Positions 34,784 to 42,708 of a stretch of DNA of 64,000 bases are shown in pieces. Both the position numbers and the translations under genes were made by a program. This stretch comes from Actinomadura rifamycini DSM 43936 (GTDB taxonomy: Bacteria; Actinomycetota; Actinomycetes; Streptosporangiales; Streptosporangiaceae): the NCBI RefSeq assembly GCF_000425065.1, contig NZ_AULB01000019.1, positions 62,001 through 126,000 on the forward strand, written 5' to 3'. Every line of letters starts with the position of its first letter. The first letter of the stretch is position 1. The notes under the pieces are model-generated. The model ran no database searches. It was not told the origin of the DNA and worked only from the letters and a program-made list of their open reading frames with translations.

Positions 34784-34987
34784 ATGAGTTCAGGCGAGCG
34801 ACCTCTGAGTGAGGTCAGGTTCCTGACGGTGGCCGAAGTGGCGGCGGTGATGCGGGTGTCCAAGATGACCGTCTACCGCCTCGTCCACTCGGGCGAGCTG
34901 CCCGCGATCCGCGTGGGCCGTTCGTTCCGTGTCCCCGAGCAGGCCGTGCACGACTACCTGCGCGAAGCGTACATCGAGGCCGGATGA
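34784..34987 (+). CDS. Small MerR/excisionase-type DNA-binding protein
   Basis: The 67-aa protein is almost entirely a winged helix-turn-helix of the excisionase family: FLTVAEVAAVMRVSKMTVYR, then LVHSGELPAIRVGRSFRVP. It sits just upstream of the bS22 gene, an arrangement conserved in actinomycetes, so despite the excisionase label it is likely a chromosomal regulator or nucleoid-type protein. An in-frame upstream ATG at 34754 is less likely because homologues start near here. It is not BldC, whose sequence differs. Confidence 0.88.
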   Translation: MSSGERPLSEVRFLTVAEVAAVMRVSKMTVYRLVHSGELPAIRVGRSFRVPEQAVHDYLREAYIEAG

Positions 34988-35399
34988 CGGGGCGGCGGCC
35001 CGCCGGGCTCCGCGCCCGGGGCGGCCGCCGGGCCGGCACCCGGCCGCACGACGGGGATTGAAGGACGGGACCCGCCGGCGGCGCGGCCGCCGGAGACGGG
35101 AGGACACCGGACGGGACGGGCGCGCGCGCCCGCCCCGCGGAAACAGCGGCGTCCGGTGCCGTGCCGAGCGCGGTGCCGGACACCCGCACCGGACGGGCGC
35201 GCCGGACGGCCGCCGCGTCCGCGCCGCCCCGCGGGCGCCTCTCCGCGGGCGCCTCCCGCCATGCCGACGCATGATCCGCGCCGGTACGGCGGTACTCTTG
35301 ACCACTGGACCGTGCGCGCACCACCGAGTGAGCCGACGAGCGACCTCGCCCGCGGCACGTCCGGACCGCACATCACCCGATACGCCGGAGCGAGGTCTC
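34988..35399. other. Long leader/intergenic region before bS22
   Basis: These 412 bases contain no convincing gene on either strand. The sequence is extremely GC-rich up to about 35270. A TTGACC at 35297-35302 could be a -35 element for the bS22 gene, but no matching -10 is clear, so this is only a suggestion. Confidence 0.4.
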
Positions 35400-35498
35400 G
35401 TGGGCTCTGTCATCAAGAAGCGCCGTAAGCGGATGGCGAAGAAGAAGCACCGCAAGCTGCTGAAGAAGACGCGCATCCAGCGCCGCAACAAGAAGTGA
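35400..35498 (+). CDS. Ribosomal protein bS22 (AURKAIP1/COX24-like), 32 aa
   Basis: The gene encodes only 32 residues, beginning V/MGSVIKKRRKRMAKKKHRK and ending RIQRRNKK, essentially identical in type to the 33-residue bS22 seen in mycobacterial ribosomes. Over half the residues are Lys or Arg, as expected for an rRNA-embedded peptide. The start is a GTG with GAGG four bases upstream. It lies between the HTH gene and an atypical SDR gene in a conserved order. Confidence 0.93.
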   Translation: MGSVIKKRRKRMAKKKHRKLLKKTRIQRRNKK

Positions 35499-35524
35499 GC
35501 GCACCGGCCGCCCGGCCGTAGGGG

Positions 35525-36547
35525 ATGGGGCCCACAGTGTCGTCCACGCCCGCGGCCCGTGTCGTCCTCGTCACGGGCGTGTCCCGTTTCCTGGGGGCGC
35601 GGGTCGCGCACGCGCTGCAGGCCGACCCGGGCATCGAGCGGGTGATCGGGGCGGACACGGTCCCGCCCGCGGCGCCGCTCGGCCGCACCGAGTTCGTCCG
35701 CGTGGACATCCGGACGCCCGGCATCGCGAAGCTGATCGCGTCCGCCGGGGTCGACACGGTGGTGCACCTCAACCTGGTGACGTCCCCGTCCGTGCCGCGG
35801 ACGAAGGTGAAGGAACTCAACGTCATCGGCACGATGCAGCTCCTCGCGGCGTGCCAGCGCTCGCCGGACGCGCGCAAGCTCGTCGTGCGGTCCTCGGCGG
35901 CCGTGTACGGCTCCTCGCCGAAGGACCCGGCGGTCTTCACCGAGCTGGACCAGCCCGTCGAGGCCCCCTCCTCGGGGTACGCCAAGGACGCGGTCGAGGT
36001 CGAGGGCTACGTGCGGGGCCTCATGCGCCGCCGCTCCGACCTGACCGTGTCCGTGCTGCGCTTCGCGAACTTCGTCGGCCCCGGCGTCGACTCCCCGTTC
36101 ACCCGGTACCTGTCGCTGCCGGTCGTCCCGACGGTGCTCGGGTTCGATCCGCGGCTCCAGTTCGTCCACGAGGACGACGGCGTCGAGGTGCTGCGCCGCA
36201 TGACCGTCGAGGACCACCCCGGCTGCTTCAACGTCGCCGGGGACGGCGTGCTGCTGCTCTCCCAGGCCGTGCGCCGCGCCGGGCGGCCGTCCGTCCCGGT
36301 CCCGGCCCCGTCGCTCTCGGCGGCCGGCGGCATGGGCCGCCGGTTCGCCGGCATGTCCGGCTTCTCTCCCGAACTGCTGCGCTGGCTCACCTACGGGCGG
36401 GTGATCGACACGTCGGCGCTGGCGCGCGCGCTGGCCTGGCGTCCCAAGTACGGCACCGAGGCCGCCTTCGCCGACTTCACCGCCGCGGGCGGGCACGGCC
36501 GCGGCCCCCTCGGCCGGCTGGCCGCCGTCCTGGGCCCCCGCCGCTGA
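35525..36547 (+). CDS. NAD-dependent epimerase/dehydratase-family protein, atypical extended SDR
   Basis: The 340-aa protein has an extended SDR Rossmann fold (VVLVTGVSRFLGARVAHAL), a VRVDIRTP cofactor region and RSSAAVYGSSP with the catalytic serine. Two canonical features deviate. The dinucleotide motif has Arg where the middle Gly is expected, and the YxxxK pair is replaced by YAKDA, so the lysine is one residue after Tyr plus one rather than plus four. It may bind NAD without normal redox activity. It starts 26 bases after bS22 and is probably co-transcribed. Substrate is unknown. Confidence 0.85.
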   Translation: MGPTVSSTPAARVVLVTGVSRFLGARVAHALQADPGIERVIGADTVPPAAPLGRTEFVRVDIRTPGIAKLIASAGVDTVVHLNLVTSPSVPRTKVKELNVIGTMQLLAACQRSPDARKLVVRSSAAVYGSSPKDPAVFTELDQPVEAPSSGYAKDAVEVEGYVRGLMRRRSDLTVSVLRFANFVGPGVDSPFTRYLSLPVVPTVLGFDPRLQFVHEDDGVEVLRRMTVEDHPGCFNVAGDGVLLLSQAVRRAGRPSVPVPAPSLSAAGGMGRRFAGMSGFSPELLRWLTYGRVIDTSALARALAWRPKYGTEAAFADFTAAGGHGRGPLGRLAAVLGPRR

Positions 36548-36668
36548 GCGCGCCGCCCCGGGGAGGGCGTCGCGCCGCCGGGCGCGGGCATGCTTGGGTG
36601 GAGCCAGGGCATGAGCGCTGTTGTCACCGGGGGTGTGGGGGATCGCTCCCCCACGGAAGGGACGCACC

Positions 36669-37676
36669 ATGAACGCCCACCACGAGGCAGACGAGGGCGC
36701 CCGGATCATCCCGCTCGCCGCGGCCCGCGACCGGGACGGCGGCGGGGACGCGGGCCGCGGCCCCGGGCCCGCGGCCCGGCGGGAGGGCCCGCCCGCGAAC
36801 GGCGGCGGGGACGGGACGTCCGGCGGGCCGCGGTCCCTCGAACGCTCCATCGAGCGCCGCGTCGCGGCCGGCCTGGAGTTCCTCGGCCGCCGCCTCACCG
36901 GCGACTACGAGGTCGACGAGTTCGGCTTCGACCCCGAGTTCAACGGCCGGGTGCTGCTGCCGGCCGCCCGCGCGCTGTACGAGCACTGGTTCCGGGTCGA
37001 GCTGGCCGGCGTCGGGAACGTCCCGTCGGACGGCGGCGCGCTCGTCGTCGCGAACCACTCGGGCACGCTGCCCCTGGACGGCCTGATGCTGACGGTCGCG
37101 CTGCACGACCACGCGGGCCGGGACGTGCGGCTGCTCGGCGCCGACCTGATCTACCAGGTGCCGGTCCTCGGGCACCTGTCCCGCAAGGCGGGGCACACGC
37201 TCGCGTGCCAGGCGGACGCCGCGCGGCTCCTCGGCAAGGGCGAGCTCGTGGGGGTGTTCCCCGAGGGGTACAAGGGCGTCGGGAAGCCGTTCGCGGACCG
37301 CTACAAGCTGCAGCGCTTCGGCCGCGGCGGGTTCGTCGGCACGGCGCTGCGCGCGGGCGTCCCGATCGTCCCGTGCGCGATCGTCGGCGCCGAGGAGATC
37401 TACCCGAAGCTCGCCGACCTGCGCCCGCTGGCCCGGCTGCTCGGGCTGCCGTACTTCCCGGTGACGCCGACGTTCCCGCTGCTCGGGCCCGCGGGCCTCC
37501 TGCCGCTGCCGTCCAAGTGGCTGATCGCCTTCGGGGAGCCGATGTACCTCGACGACTACGACGCCGACGACGCGGACGACCCGATGACGGTCTTCGAGAT
37601 CACCGACCACGTGCGGGAGAACGTCCAGCAGATGCTGCACGAGACCCGCCTGCGCCGCGGCCCCGCGTTCTTCTGA
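36669..37676 (+). CDS. Phospholipid/glycerol acyltransferase (PlsC family)
   Basis: The 335-aa protein has a disordered Gly/Pro-rich start (about 1-60) and an acyltransferase domain (about 85-300). The catalytic block is NHSGTLPLDG, in which His and Asp are separated by six residues rather than the usual four, and the glycerol-phosphate block is FPEGYKG. It likely transfers an acyl group in glycerolipid synthesis. GGAAGGGA eight bases upstream supports ATG 36669. It follows the SDR gene in a conserved actinomycete neighbourhood. Confidence 0.87.
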   Translation: MNAHHEADEGARIIPLAAARDRDGGGDAGRGPGPAARREGPPANGGGDGTSGGPRSLERSIERRVAAGLEFLGRRLTGDYEVDEFGFDPEFNGRVLLPAARALYEHWFRVELAGVGNVPSDGGALVVANHSGTLPLDGLMLTVALHDHAGRDVRLLGADLIYQVPVLGHLSRKAGHTLACQADAARLLGKGELVGVFPEGYKGVGKPFADRYKLQRFGRGGFVGTALRAGVPIVPCAIVGAEEIYPKLADLRPLARLLGLPYFPVTPTFPLLGPAGLLPLPSKWLIAFGEPMYLDDYDADDADDPMTVFEITDHVRENVQQMLHETRLRRGPAFF

Positions 37677-37700
37677 CGCCTCGGCCGCCGAGGGGGGCGG

Positions 37701-37716
37701 GCCCGCGGAAGCGGGC
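37701..37716. terminator. GGAA-loop hairpin between convergent genes
   Basis: GCCCGC and GCGGGC pair around a GGAA tetraloop between the acyltransferase stop (plus) and the SRPBCC gene stop (minus). It has no T-tract, normal for actinomycete terminators. Confidence 0.45.
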
Positions 37717-38210
37717 TACCCGGACGTGAGGGCGGCGAGGTCGAGCGGCGGCTGCTCGACCGTCCGGGCGAGGATCCCGAGGGTGGCGCGCAGGCCGGCC
37801 TCCGGGATGACGGGGAAGATCCCCTTGCCGCGGTACTCCTCGTCGATCCGGCTCCAGTCGTAGTAGGACGTGACGAGGCTGCCCTCCTCGGCGGGCTCGA
37901 CGCGGTAGCCGTACAGGTGCCGGATCGGCGGCTTGATGAGCCCCTCGATCGTCCACTGGATGTGGGCGTCCCGCTCGAACTCGGTGATCACGACCGTGAC
38001 GTCGTACTTGCCGAACGGGTAGTCGTTGAGGGACTCGCGGTCCATGTGGACGACGAACCTGTCCCCGGCCTTCGCGACCCGCTCGCCCTCGGCGGACTGG
38101 AGCATGCCGGAGCTGTCGATCGCGACGTGCCCGCGCGGGTCGGTGAGCACCGCGAACACGGTCGCGGGCGGCGCGGCGATCGTCCGCCGGACCTCGAAGC
38201 GTTCTTCCAT
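37716..38210 (-). CDS. SRPBCC-family protein (START-like fold)
   Basis: The 164-aa protein matches the polyketide cyclase/SRPBCC type: RTIAAPPATVFAVLTDPRGH at the start, a central beta-sheet region (KYDVTVVITEF, HIQWTIEGL) and a long C-terminal helix (PEAGLRATLGILARTVE). Such proteins bind small hydrophobic ligands in a helix-grip cavity; ligand and function are unknown. ATG 38210 gives the usual MEERFEVRRTI start. It is followed on the same strand by nothing in the operon, and preceded by the NUDIX gene 39 bases away. Confidence 0.82.
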   Translation of the reverse strand: MEERFEVRRTIAAPPATVFAVLTDPRGHVAIDSSGMLQSAEGERVAKAGDRFVVHMDRESLNDYPFGKYDVTVVITEFERDAHIQWTIEGLIKPPIRHLYGYRVEPAEEGSLVTSYYDWSRIDEEYRGKGIFPVIPEAGLRATLGILARTVEQPPLDLAALTSG

Positions 38211-38249
38211 GGCCGCAATCTTTAACACACCGGGCATGCCGCCGGAAGA

Positions 38250-38720
38250 TCAGGATGTCGGGAGGTAGACCGTCCCGCCCTGTTCGCGCGCCCGCCGCGC
38301 CGCGGGGACGCGGGGCGCGAGCGCGCGGGCGAGCCGCGCCTCGGCCTCCTCCCACGTGAAGAAGCCGAACGCGTCCAGCTCGTCCTCGCCCAGGCGGATC
38401 CCGGACGGGTCGGCGACGGTGCCGCCGTCGAACGCGAAGTGGAGCATCGGGCGCTCCCGGTCGGCGTCGGGCGGGACGACGTCGACGACGAGCAGCCGCC
38501 GCGCCCGGATCCGCAGCCCGAGCTCCTCGGCGACCTCCCGGGCCGCCGTCTGGTGCGGCGCCTCGCCGGGGTCCATGCTGCCGCCCGGGATCTGCCAGTA
38601 CGGCCGGTAGTTCGGCTTCACGAGCAGGACCCGGTCGCGCTCGTCCGTCAGCAGCGCGCCCGCGGAGACGTGCGCCGTGGGGAGCGCGGCGTACCACTCG
38701 CGGGGGGCCAGGTACGGCAT
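38250..38720 (-). CDS. NUDIX hydrolase
   Basis: The 156-aa protein has a full Nudix box: GGSMDPGEAPHQTAAREVAEELG. That matches GX5EX7REUXEEXG exactly, in contrast to the degenerate box in the left island. VLLVKPNYRPYWQIPGG leads into it. It should hydrolyse a nucleoside diphosphate linked to another moiety, possibly as housecleaning. The gene starts one base after the HAD phosphatase stop, so the two are likely co-translated. Confidence 0.9.
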   Translation of the reverse strand: MPYLAPREWYAALPTAHVSAGALLTDERDRVLLVKPNYRPYWQIPGGSMDPGEAPHQTAAREVAEELGLRIRARRLLVVDVVPPDADRERPMLHFAFDGGTVADPSGIRLGEDELDAFGFFTWEEAEARLARALAPRVPAARRAREQGGTVYLPTS

Positions 38721-38721
38721 C

Positions 38722-39594
38722 TCACGACCGGTAGTGCTTGCGCAGCGCCATGCCCGCCGCGACGCCTCCCGCGAGGGCGCCCGCCCCCGCCGCGGCGGGC
38801 AGCGCGACCATCGTCACCTTGCGCCCCGTCCGGAAGTCGTGGACGGGCCAGTCGTTCGCCCTCGCGTGGTCGCGGAGCCCGCCGTCCGGGTTCACCGCGT
38901 GCGGGTGCCCGACGGCGGTCAGCATCGGCAGGTCGTTGATCGAGTCGCTGTAGGCCGAGCACCGGGCCAGGTCGAGCCCCTCCCGCTCCGCCAGCGCCCG
39001 GACCGCCTCGGCCTTCGCGGGCCCGTGCAGCAGGTTCCCGACCAGCCGTCCGGTGTAGACGCCGTCGCGGGTCTCGGCGACGGTGCCGAGCGCGCCGGTG
39101 AGGCCGAGCCGGTGCGCGATCGTCCGGGCGACCTCGACGGGCGTCGCGGTGACGAGCCACACCTGCTGCCCGGCGTCCAGGTGCTGGAGGGCGAGGGTGC
39201 GGGTGCCGTGCCAGATGCGGTCGGCCATCGCCTCGTCGTAGATCTCCTCGGTGAGCCGCACGATGCCCGAGACACGCTGCCCGGCGACGAACGACAGCGC
39301 GGCCTCCTTGGCGCTGCCGATGTGCTCGTGGTTCTCGGTGCCGCGCAACCGGAACGCCGCCTGGCCCCAGGCGAACATCAGCAGGTCGCGGGTCGTGAAC
39401 AGCTTGCGGCGGGCCAGGCCGCGCGCGAAGTAGTAGATCGACGCGCCCTGCATCATGGTGTTGTCGACGTCGAAGAACGCCGCCGCGGCCGGGTCGGGCT
39501 CGGGGAGCGGTTCGAGTTCGACGGCCGCCTCGGCGGCCACCTTCCCCGCGCGCACCGGGTCCTGGTTCTTGCCGCGCTGCCAGAATCGCCGCAT
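38722..39594 (-). CDS. HAD-IB family phosphatase with C-terminal membrane segment
   Basis: The 290-aa protein has HAD motif I FFDVDNTMMQG, motif II with Thr in WLVTATP, a lysine (GPAKAEAV) and motif III/IV YSDSINDLPML, as in phosphoserine-phosphatase-like HAD-IB enzymes. After the catalytic domain a hydrophobic segment (about 262-282, VALPAAAGAGALAGGVAAGM) suggests membrane attachment. Similar proteins in actinomycetes lie beside bldN-type sigma genes, as here. ATG 39594 gives the MRRFW start; substrate is not established. Confidence 0.88.
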   Translation of the reverse strand: MRRFWQRGKNQDPVRAGKVAAEAAVELEPLPEPDPAAAAFFDVDNTMMQGASIYYFARGLARRKLFTTRDLLMFAWGQAAFRLRGTENHEHIGSAKEAALSFVAGQRVSGIVRLTEEIYDEAMADRIWHGTRTLALQHLDAGQQVWLVTATPVEVARTIAHRLGLTGALGTVAETRDGVYTGRLVGNLLHGPAKAEAVRALAEREGLDLARCSAYSDSINDLPMLTAVGHPHAVNPDGGLRDHARANDWPVHDFRTGRKVTMVALPAAAGAGALAGGVAAGMALRKHYRS

Positions 39595-39604
39595 GGGCGG
39601 AAGC

Positions 39605-39787
39605 CTAGTCAACGGCTCCGCCGCCGCCGTCGTCACGGGCGCGATTGCGACCGTCCTCACTCCGCGCCGCCGCCGACACCAGCCGCTCCCGCAGCCCCGC
39701 CCGGAAGGCCGGGTCGGGGACCGGTGCGCGCGCCCGCAGGTCGGCCAGGGGATTACCTTTGACGATCTTGGCTCGCCCGCTTCGCAA
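39605..39787 (-). CDS. 60-aa remnant-like protein at the anti-sigma position, DUF5667/RsbN-like start only
   Basis: Downstream of a BldN-family sigma gene one expects a membrane anti-sigma factor (RsbN/DUF5667). Instead there is a 60-codon frame whose protein contains ADLRARAPVPDPAFRAGLRERL, which resembles the cytoplasmic start of that family, and then stops in a Gly/Asp-rich tail with no membrane helix. A TTG start with GGAAGGGAG six bases upstream argues that it is translated. It may be a shrunken soluble anti-sigma, a degraded gene, or an unrelated small protein. The HAD gene starts 10 bases downstream. Confidence 0.55.
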   Translation of the reverse strand: MRSGRAKIVKGNPLADLRARAPVPDPAFRAGLRERLVSAAARSEDGRNRARDDGGGGAVD

Positions 39788-39887
39788 TGACGCTCCCTTC
39801 CTGCCCGGACAACGAGCGTGGCCCGCCCCCGGTTACGGTCGCGCCCCGCCGCGGGACGTCCGCGCGGCCGGGCGTGTCGCGGACGGC

Positions 39888-40538
39888 TCAGCGCAGGTCG
39901 TCGGGGAGCATGCGGGCCAGCGAGCGGACGGCGCGGTACTGCAGCGCCTTGATCGCGCCCGTCTTCTTGCCCATGATCAGCGCGGTCTCGGCCACCGACA
40001 GGCCGTGCAGGAACCGCAGCACCACGCACTCCTGCTGCTCGGACCCGAGCCGGCGGACGGCGGCGAGCAGCGTCCGGTTGGTCATCGAGTCCAGGACGGC
40101 CCGTTCCGGCCCCTCCTGCGGGCGGTCCGGCTCCAGCAGCTCGGCCGTGCAGATCTCCAGGCGGTACCGGCCGGACTTGAAGTGGTCGGCGACCAGGTTC
40201 CGCGCGATGGTGACGAGCCAGGCGCCGAAGTCCTTGCCCTGCCAGTGGAAGTCGCGGATGCGGCGGAGCGCGCGCAGGAACGTCTCGCTCGTCAGGTCCT
40301 CGGTCAGCGCATGGCTGCCCACCCGGTAGTACACGTACCGGTAGACGAGCTCCACGTAGTGGTCGTACAGGGACCCGAACGCCTCCGCGTCGCCGTCCCG
40401 GGCGCGCAGCACGAGCGCCTTCAGCATCTCCGCGCGGTCGTCCGCGAGCTCGTCCGCCCGGTCGCCGGTCCGGACGGACGGAACGCTGGAACGCCGAGGA
40501 AGCGGGATGACCCCGGCATCGAGGGTCAAGCTGCTCAT
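39888..40538 (-). CDS. ECF sigma factor, BldN family
   Basis: The 216-aa protein has an N-terminal extension of about 40 residues, sigma region 2 (DAEAFGSLYDHYVELVYRYV, LTEDLTSETFLRAL, WLVTIARNLVADH) and region 4 (LGSEQQECVVLRFLHGLSVAETA, IKALQYRAVRSLARML). The N-terminal extension, region-4 ending and gene order (near bS22, HAD phosphatase, rex and hem genes) match the BldN locus of Streptomyces, where it controls aerial development. GAGGAGAACTGC before ATG 40538 fixes the start. The usual anti-sigma partner appears truncated. Confidence 0.88.
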   Translation of the reverse strand: MSSLTLDAGVIPLPRRSSVPSVRTGDRADELADDRAEMLKALVLRARDGDAEAFGSLYDHYVELVYRYVYYRVGSHALTEDLTSETFLRALRRIRDFHWQGKDFGAWLVTIARNLVADHFKSGRYRLEICTAELLEPDRPQEGPERAVLDSMTNRTLLAAVRRLGSEQQECVVLRFLHGLSVAETALIMGKKTGAIKALQYRAVRSLARMLPDDLR

Positions 40539-40725
40539 GCAGTTCTCCTCGGGGCGTACGCGACCTCCGGCGGGATTTGTCACTCTAGATACCGAAAGGT
40601 GCGCCAGGCAATGCCCGAGACCCCGCCACCCCAGCGACGCGATGCGGTCTCCGTCGGCCGCGGGTGGGGGTCGGGGTGTGGTGGGTTACCTGTCTGGGGC
40701 CGGCATCGGGCACCATAAGGCCACG

Positions 40726-42084
40726 ATGGTCAGTGCTCTTCTCGCGCTTCTCGCGGCCTGCGGCGCCTTAGTCGCCACGTGGCTGCTGGTCTCGCGCGCA
40801 TACAAGGACCGGCTGCTCTACCTGATCGCCTGGTCGTTCACCCAGGTCGGGCTGTCGCTCGCCCTGCTGTCGATGGCCGTGGGCTTCCTGGCGGGGTTCA
40901 ACGGCCTGTTCTTCCGCGTCGTGGAGATCGGTGCGGCGCTGCTCGCCCCGCTGTGGCTGATGCTCGGGATGATCGAGCTGATCGCCCGGTTCGTCCAGGT
41001 GCGGTTCGGGGCGTGGCTGTTCACCATCTCGTACACGGTCGTCGCCCTCGTCATCCTGCTGCTCGACCCGCTCAAGGGCGACCTCGGGAAGTCGCTGCCG
41101 AAGCCCGGCGACACCTACGACGCGCTGCCGCTGCTGCTGGTCGACGGGGCGCACGTCGTGTCGACGTTGGGGCTGGTGGCGTGCACCGCGTTCACCGCGT
41201 GGATGGCGAGCAAGCGGGACCGGGAGGCGGGCGAGCTGCTGATCCCGGTGGCGCTGGTGGCGCTCGCCGGGGTGCTGGCGCTCTTCGGCAGCCGCGGGTT
41301 CCTGCCCGGGCCGCTGGCGGCGATCGCGCTCGGCGGCGCGGCCGGGCTGGTCTGGTACGGCTCGATGCGCACGATCCCCGTCTACGACGACGAGGACGAC
41401 TTCTACGACGACGACTTCGACGGGGAGTACGTGGACGAGCCCGCGACCGGCTACGAGGAGCCCGCGTACGAGGGTCGGCGGCGGGCCGCCGCCGAGCCCG
41501 TTCCGGCGCCGACGCCGCCCGCCGACAACCGCCCGGGCGGCCGCCGCGGCGAGCTGCGGTTCCCCGAGCAGCCGTCGGAGGAGCTGCGGTTCCCGGAGCC
41601 GTCCGGGGCGCAGCCGCTTCCGGAGGGCCCGGCGGGGGCGACCGCCGTCGACGGGCTGGACGACTCGACGCTGGCCGCCGCCGCGGCGCTCGCCGCGAAC
41701 CCGGGCGCGCCCGCGCCGGCCGTCGCGGGCCGTCCCGCCGGCGACCTGTCGGCCGCATGCGGCCAGATCACCGTCTACACGCTGCTGGACGGGCGCGAGA
41801 GCGCGTTCGACCGGCTCGCCGCGGAGCTGGTGAAGGCGGCGCGCGCCGCCGAGCCCGACACCGTGGTGTGCGCCGTGCACGAGGTGGTCGGCAGTTCCAC
41901 GCAGCGGATCCTGTACCAGCTGTTCCGCGACGAGGCCGCGTTCGACGCGCACCGGCGCCAGCCGCACCTGAAGCGGTTCCTGGCGGAGTCGCGGACGCAC
42001 GTGCTGGCGACGAACGTGATCGAGTTGAAGCTCGGCGCGCACAAGGTGCCGCCGCTGCCCGCGCCCGAACGGCCCCGGAGGTGA
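40726..42084 (+). CDS. Seven-helix membrane protein fused to an ABM-like domain
   Basis: The 452-aa protein has seven predicted membrane helices (about 1-210), an acidic region with a Tyr/Asp-rich run (VYDDEDDFYDDDFDGEY), a low-complexity Pro/Glu linker with a repeated ELRFPE element, and a C-terminal alpha-beta barrel of the antibiotic biosynthesis monooxygenase type (about 345-440, GQITVYTLLDGRESAFDRLA, QRILYQLFRDEAAFDAH). ABM modules bind haem or small ligands, so a membrane sensor near haem genes is conceivable. The function is unknown. It is coupled to the glutaredoxin-like gene, whose GGAGGTGA lies inside this reading frame. Confidence 0.8.
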   Translation: MVSALLALLAACGALVATWLLVSRAYKDRLLYLIAWSFTQVGLSLALLSMAVGFLAGFNGLFFRVVEIGAALLAPLWLMLGMIELIARFVQVRFGAWLFTISYTVVALVILLLDPLKGDLGKSLPKPGDTYDALPLLLVDGAHVVSTLGLVACTAFTAWMASKRDREAGELLIPVALVALAGVLALFGSRGFLPGPLAAIALGGAAGLVWYGSMRTIPVYDDEDDFYDDDFDGEYVDEPATGYEEPAYEGRRRAAAEPVPAPTPPADNRPGGRRGELRFPEQPSEELRFPEPSGAQPLPEGPAGATAVDGLDDSTLAAAAALAANPGAPAPAVAGRPAGDLSAACGQITVYTLLDGRESAFDRLAAELVKAARAAEPDTVVCAVHEVVGSSTQRILYQLFRDEAAFDAHRRQPHLKRFLAESRTHVLATNVIELKLGAHKVPPLPAPERPRR

Positions 42085-42086
42085 CG

Positions 42087-42368
42087 ATGGACGGTGCGTC
42101 CGGCCGTCCGGGCGGCGACGTCGTCGTGACGCTGCTCGGCAAGCCCGGCTGCCACCTCTGCGACGACGCCCGCGCGGTCATCGAGCGGGTCGCGGCCGAC
42201 ATGGGGGTGCGGGTGGAGGAACGCGACATCACCGCGTCGGAAGAGGACACGCGGCAGTACTGGGAGCAGATTCCGGTCACGCTGATCAACGGCGTTCAGC
42301 ACGACTTCTGGCGCGTCGACGAGAACCGCCTGCGCACCGCGATCACGGAAGTCCGCGAACGGGGCTGA
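42087..42368 (+). CDS. Glutaredoxin-like thiol-disulfide protein
   Basis: The 93-aa protein has a thioredoxin fold with CxxC (GKPGCHLCDDA), a cis-proline in QIPVTLINGVQHDFW and a DENRLRTAI ending. It belongs to the short DUF836/glutaredoxin group frequently found next to rex in actinomycetes. It probably reduces disulfides; the electron donor is not identifiable. GGAGGTGACG precedes the ATG, two bases after the upstream stop. Confidence 0.88.
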   Translation: MDGASGRPGGDVVVTLLGKPGCHLCDDARAVIERVAADMGVRVEERDITASEEDTRQYWEQIPVTLINGVQHDFWRVDENRLRTAITEVRERG

Positions 42369-42708
42369 TCCCGTTCGCCCGCGCGGCCCTTCCGGGGCCG
42401 CCGATCGCCCTGGGCGGCGGGCGTCCGGGAATGTCGTCGGTCACACCCCCTCGCCATGTAAGTGGTTACTGACGTACCCTGAAAGCTCGGAAATGCCGCA
42501 GATAGCAGGCTTTTGGAGCGAGTGCCGGTAAAACGGTCACGGCCGTGAACCGGGGGGTGACTTTGTGCGCGTATTCACAAAGGCTTAACCTGGTTGACAG
42601 CCCTGGGGCGGCCGGTCCCGATGCGCGCATCGGGCCGGGAGGCCCGGCCGCGCGCCGGGGTCAGGGGGTCCCGCCCCGTCCCCAGCGTCGAGCCCCGAAG
42701 AGCAGGCC
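42369..42708. other. Rex promoter region
   Basis: These 340 bases contain no gene. A Rex-type operator lies at 42563-42580 and TTGACA, a good -35 element, at 42594-42599, about 110 bases before the rex GTG. I see no clear -10. The remainder shows nothing I can name. Confidence 0.55.
42563..42580. promoter_or_regulatory. Rex operator (ROP) upstream of rex
   Basis: TTGTGCGCGTATTCACAA matches the Rex consensus TTGTGAANNNNTTCACAA at all but two fixed positions. It is placed just before a TTGACA element and upstream of rex-hemACD, the same arrangement as in Streptomyces coelicolor, where Rex represses its own operon and releases DNA when NADH rises. Confidence 0.85.

Noticed and set aside
34784..34987. 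Identification of the small HTH protein as BldC
   Set aside because: The helix-turn-helix sequence and flanks differ from BldC; only size and general fold agree.
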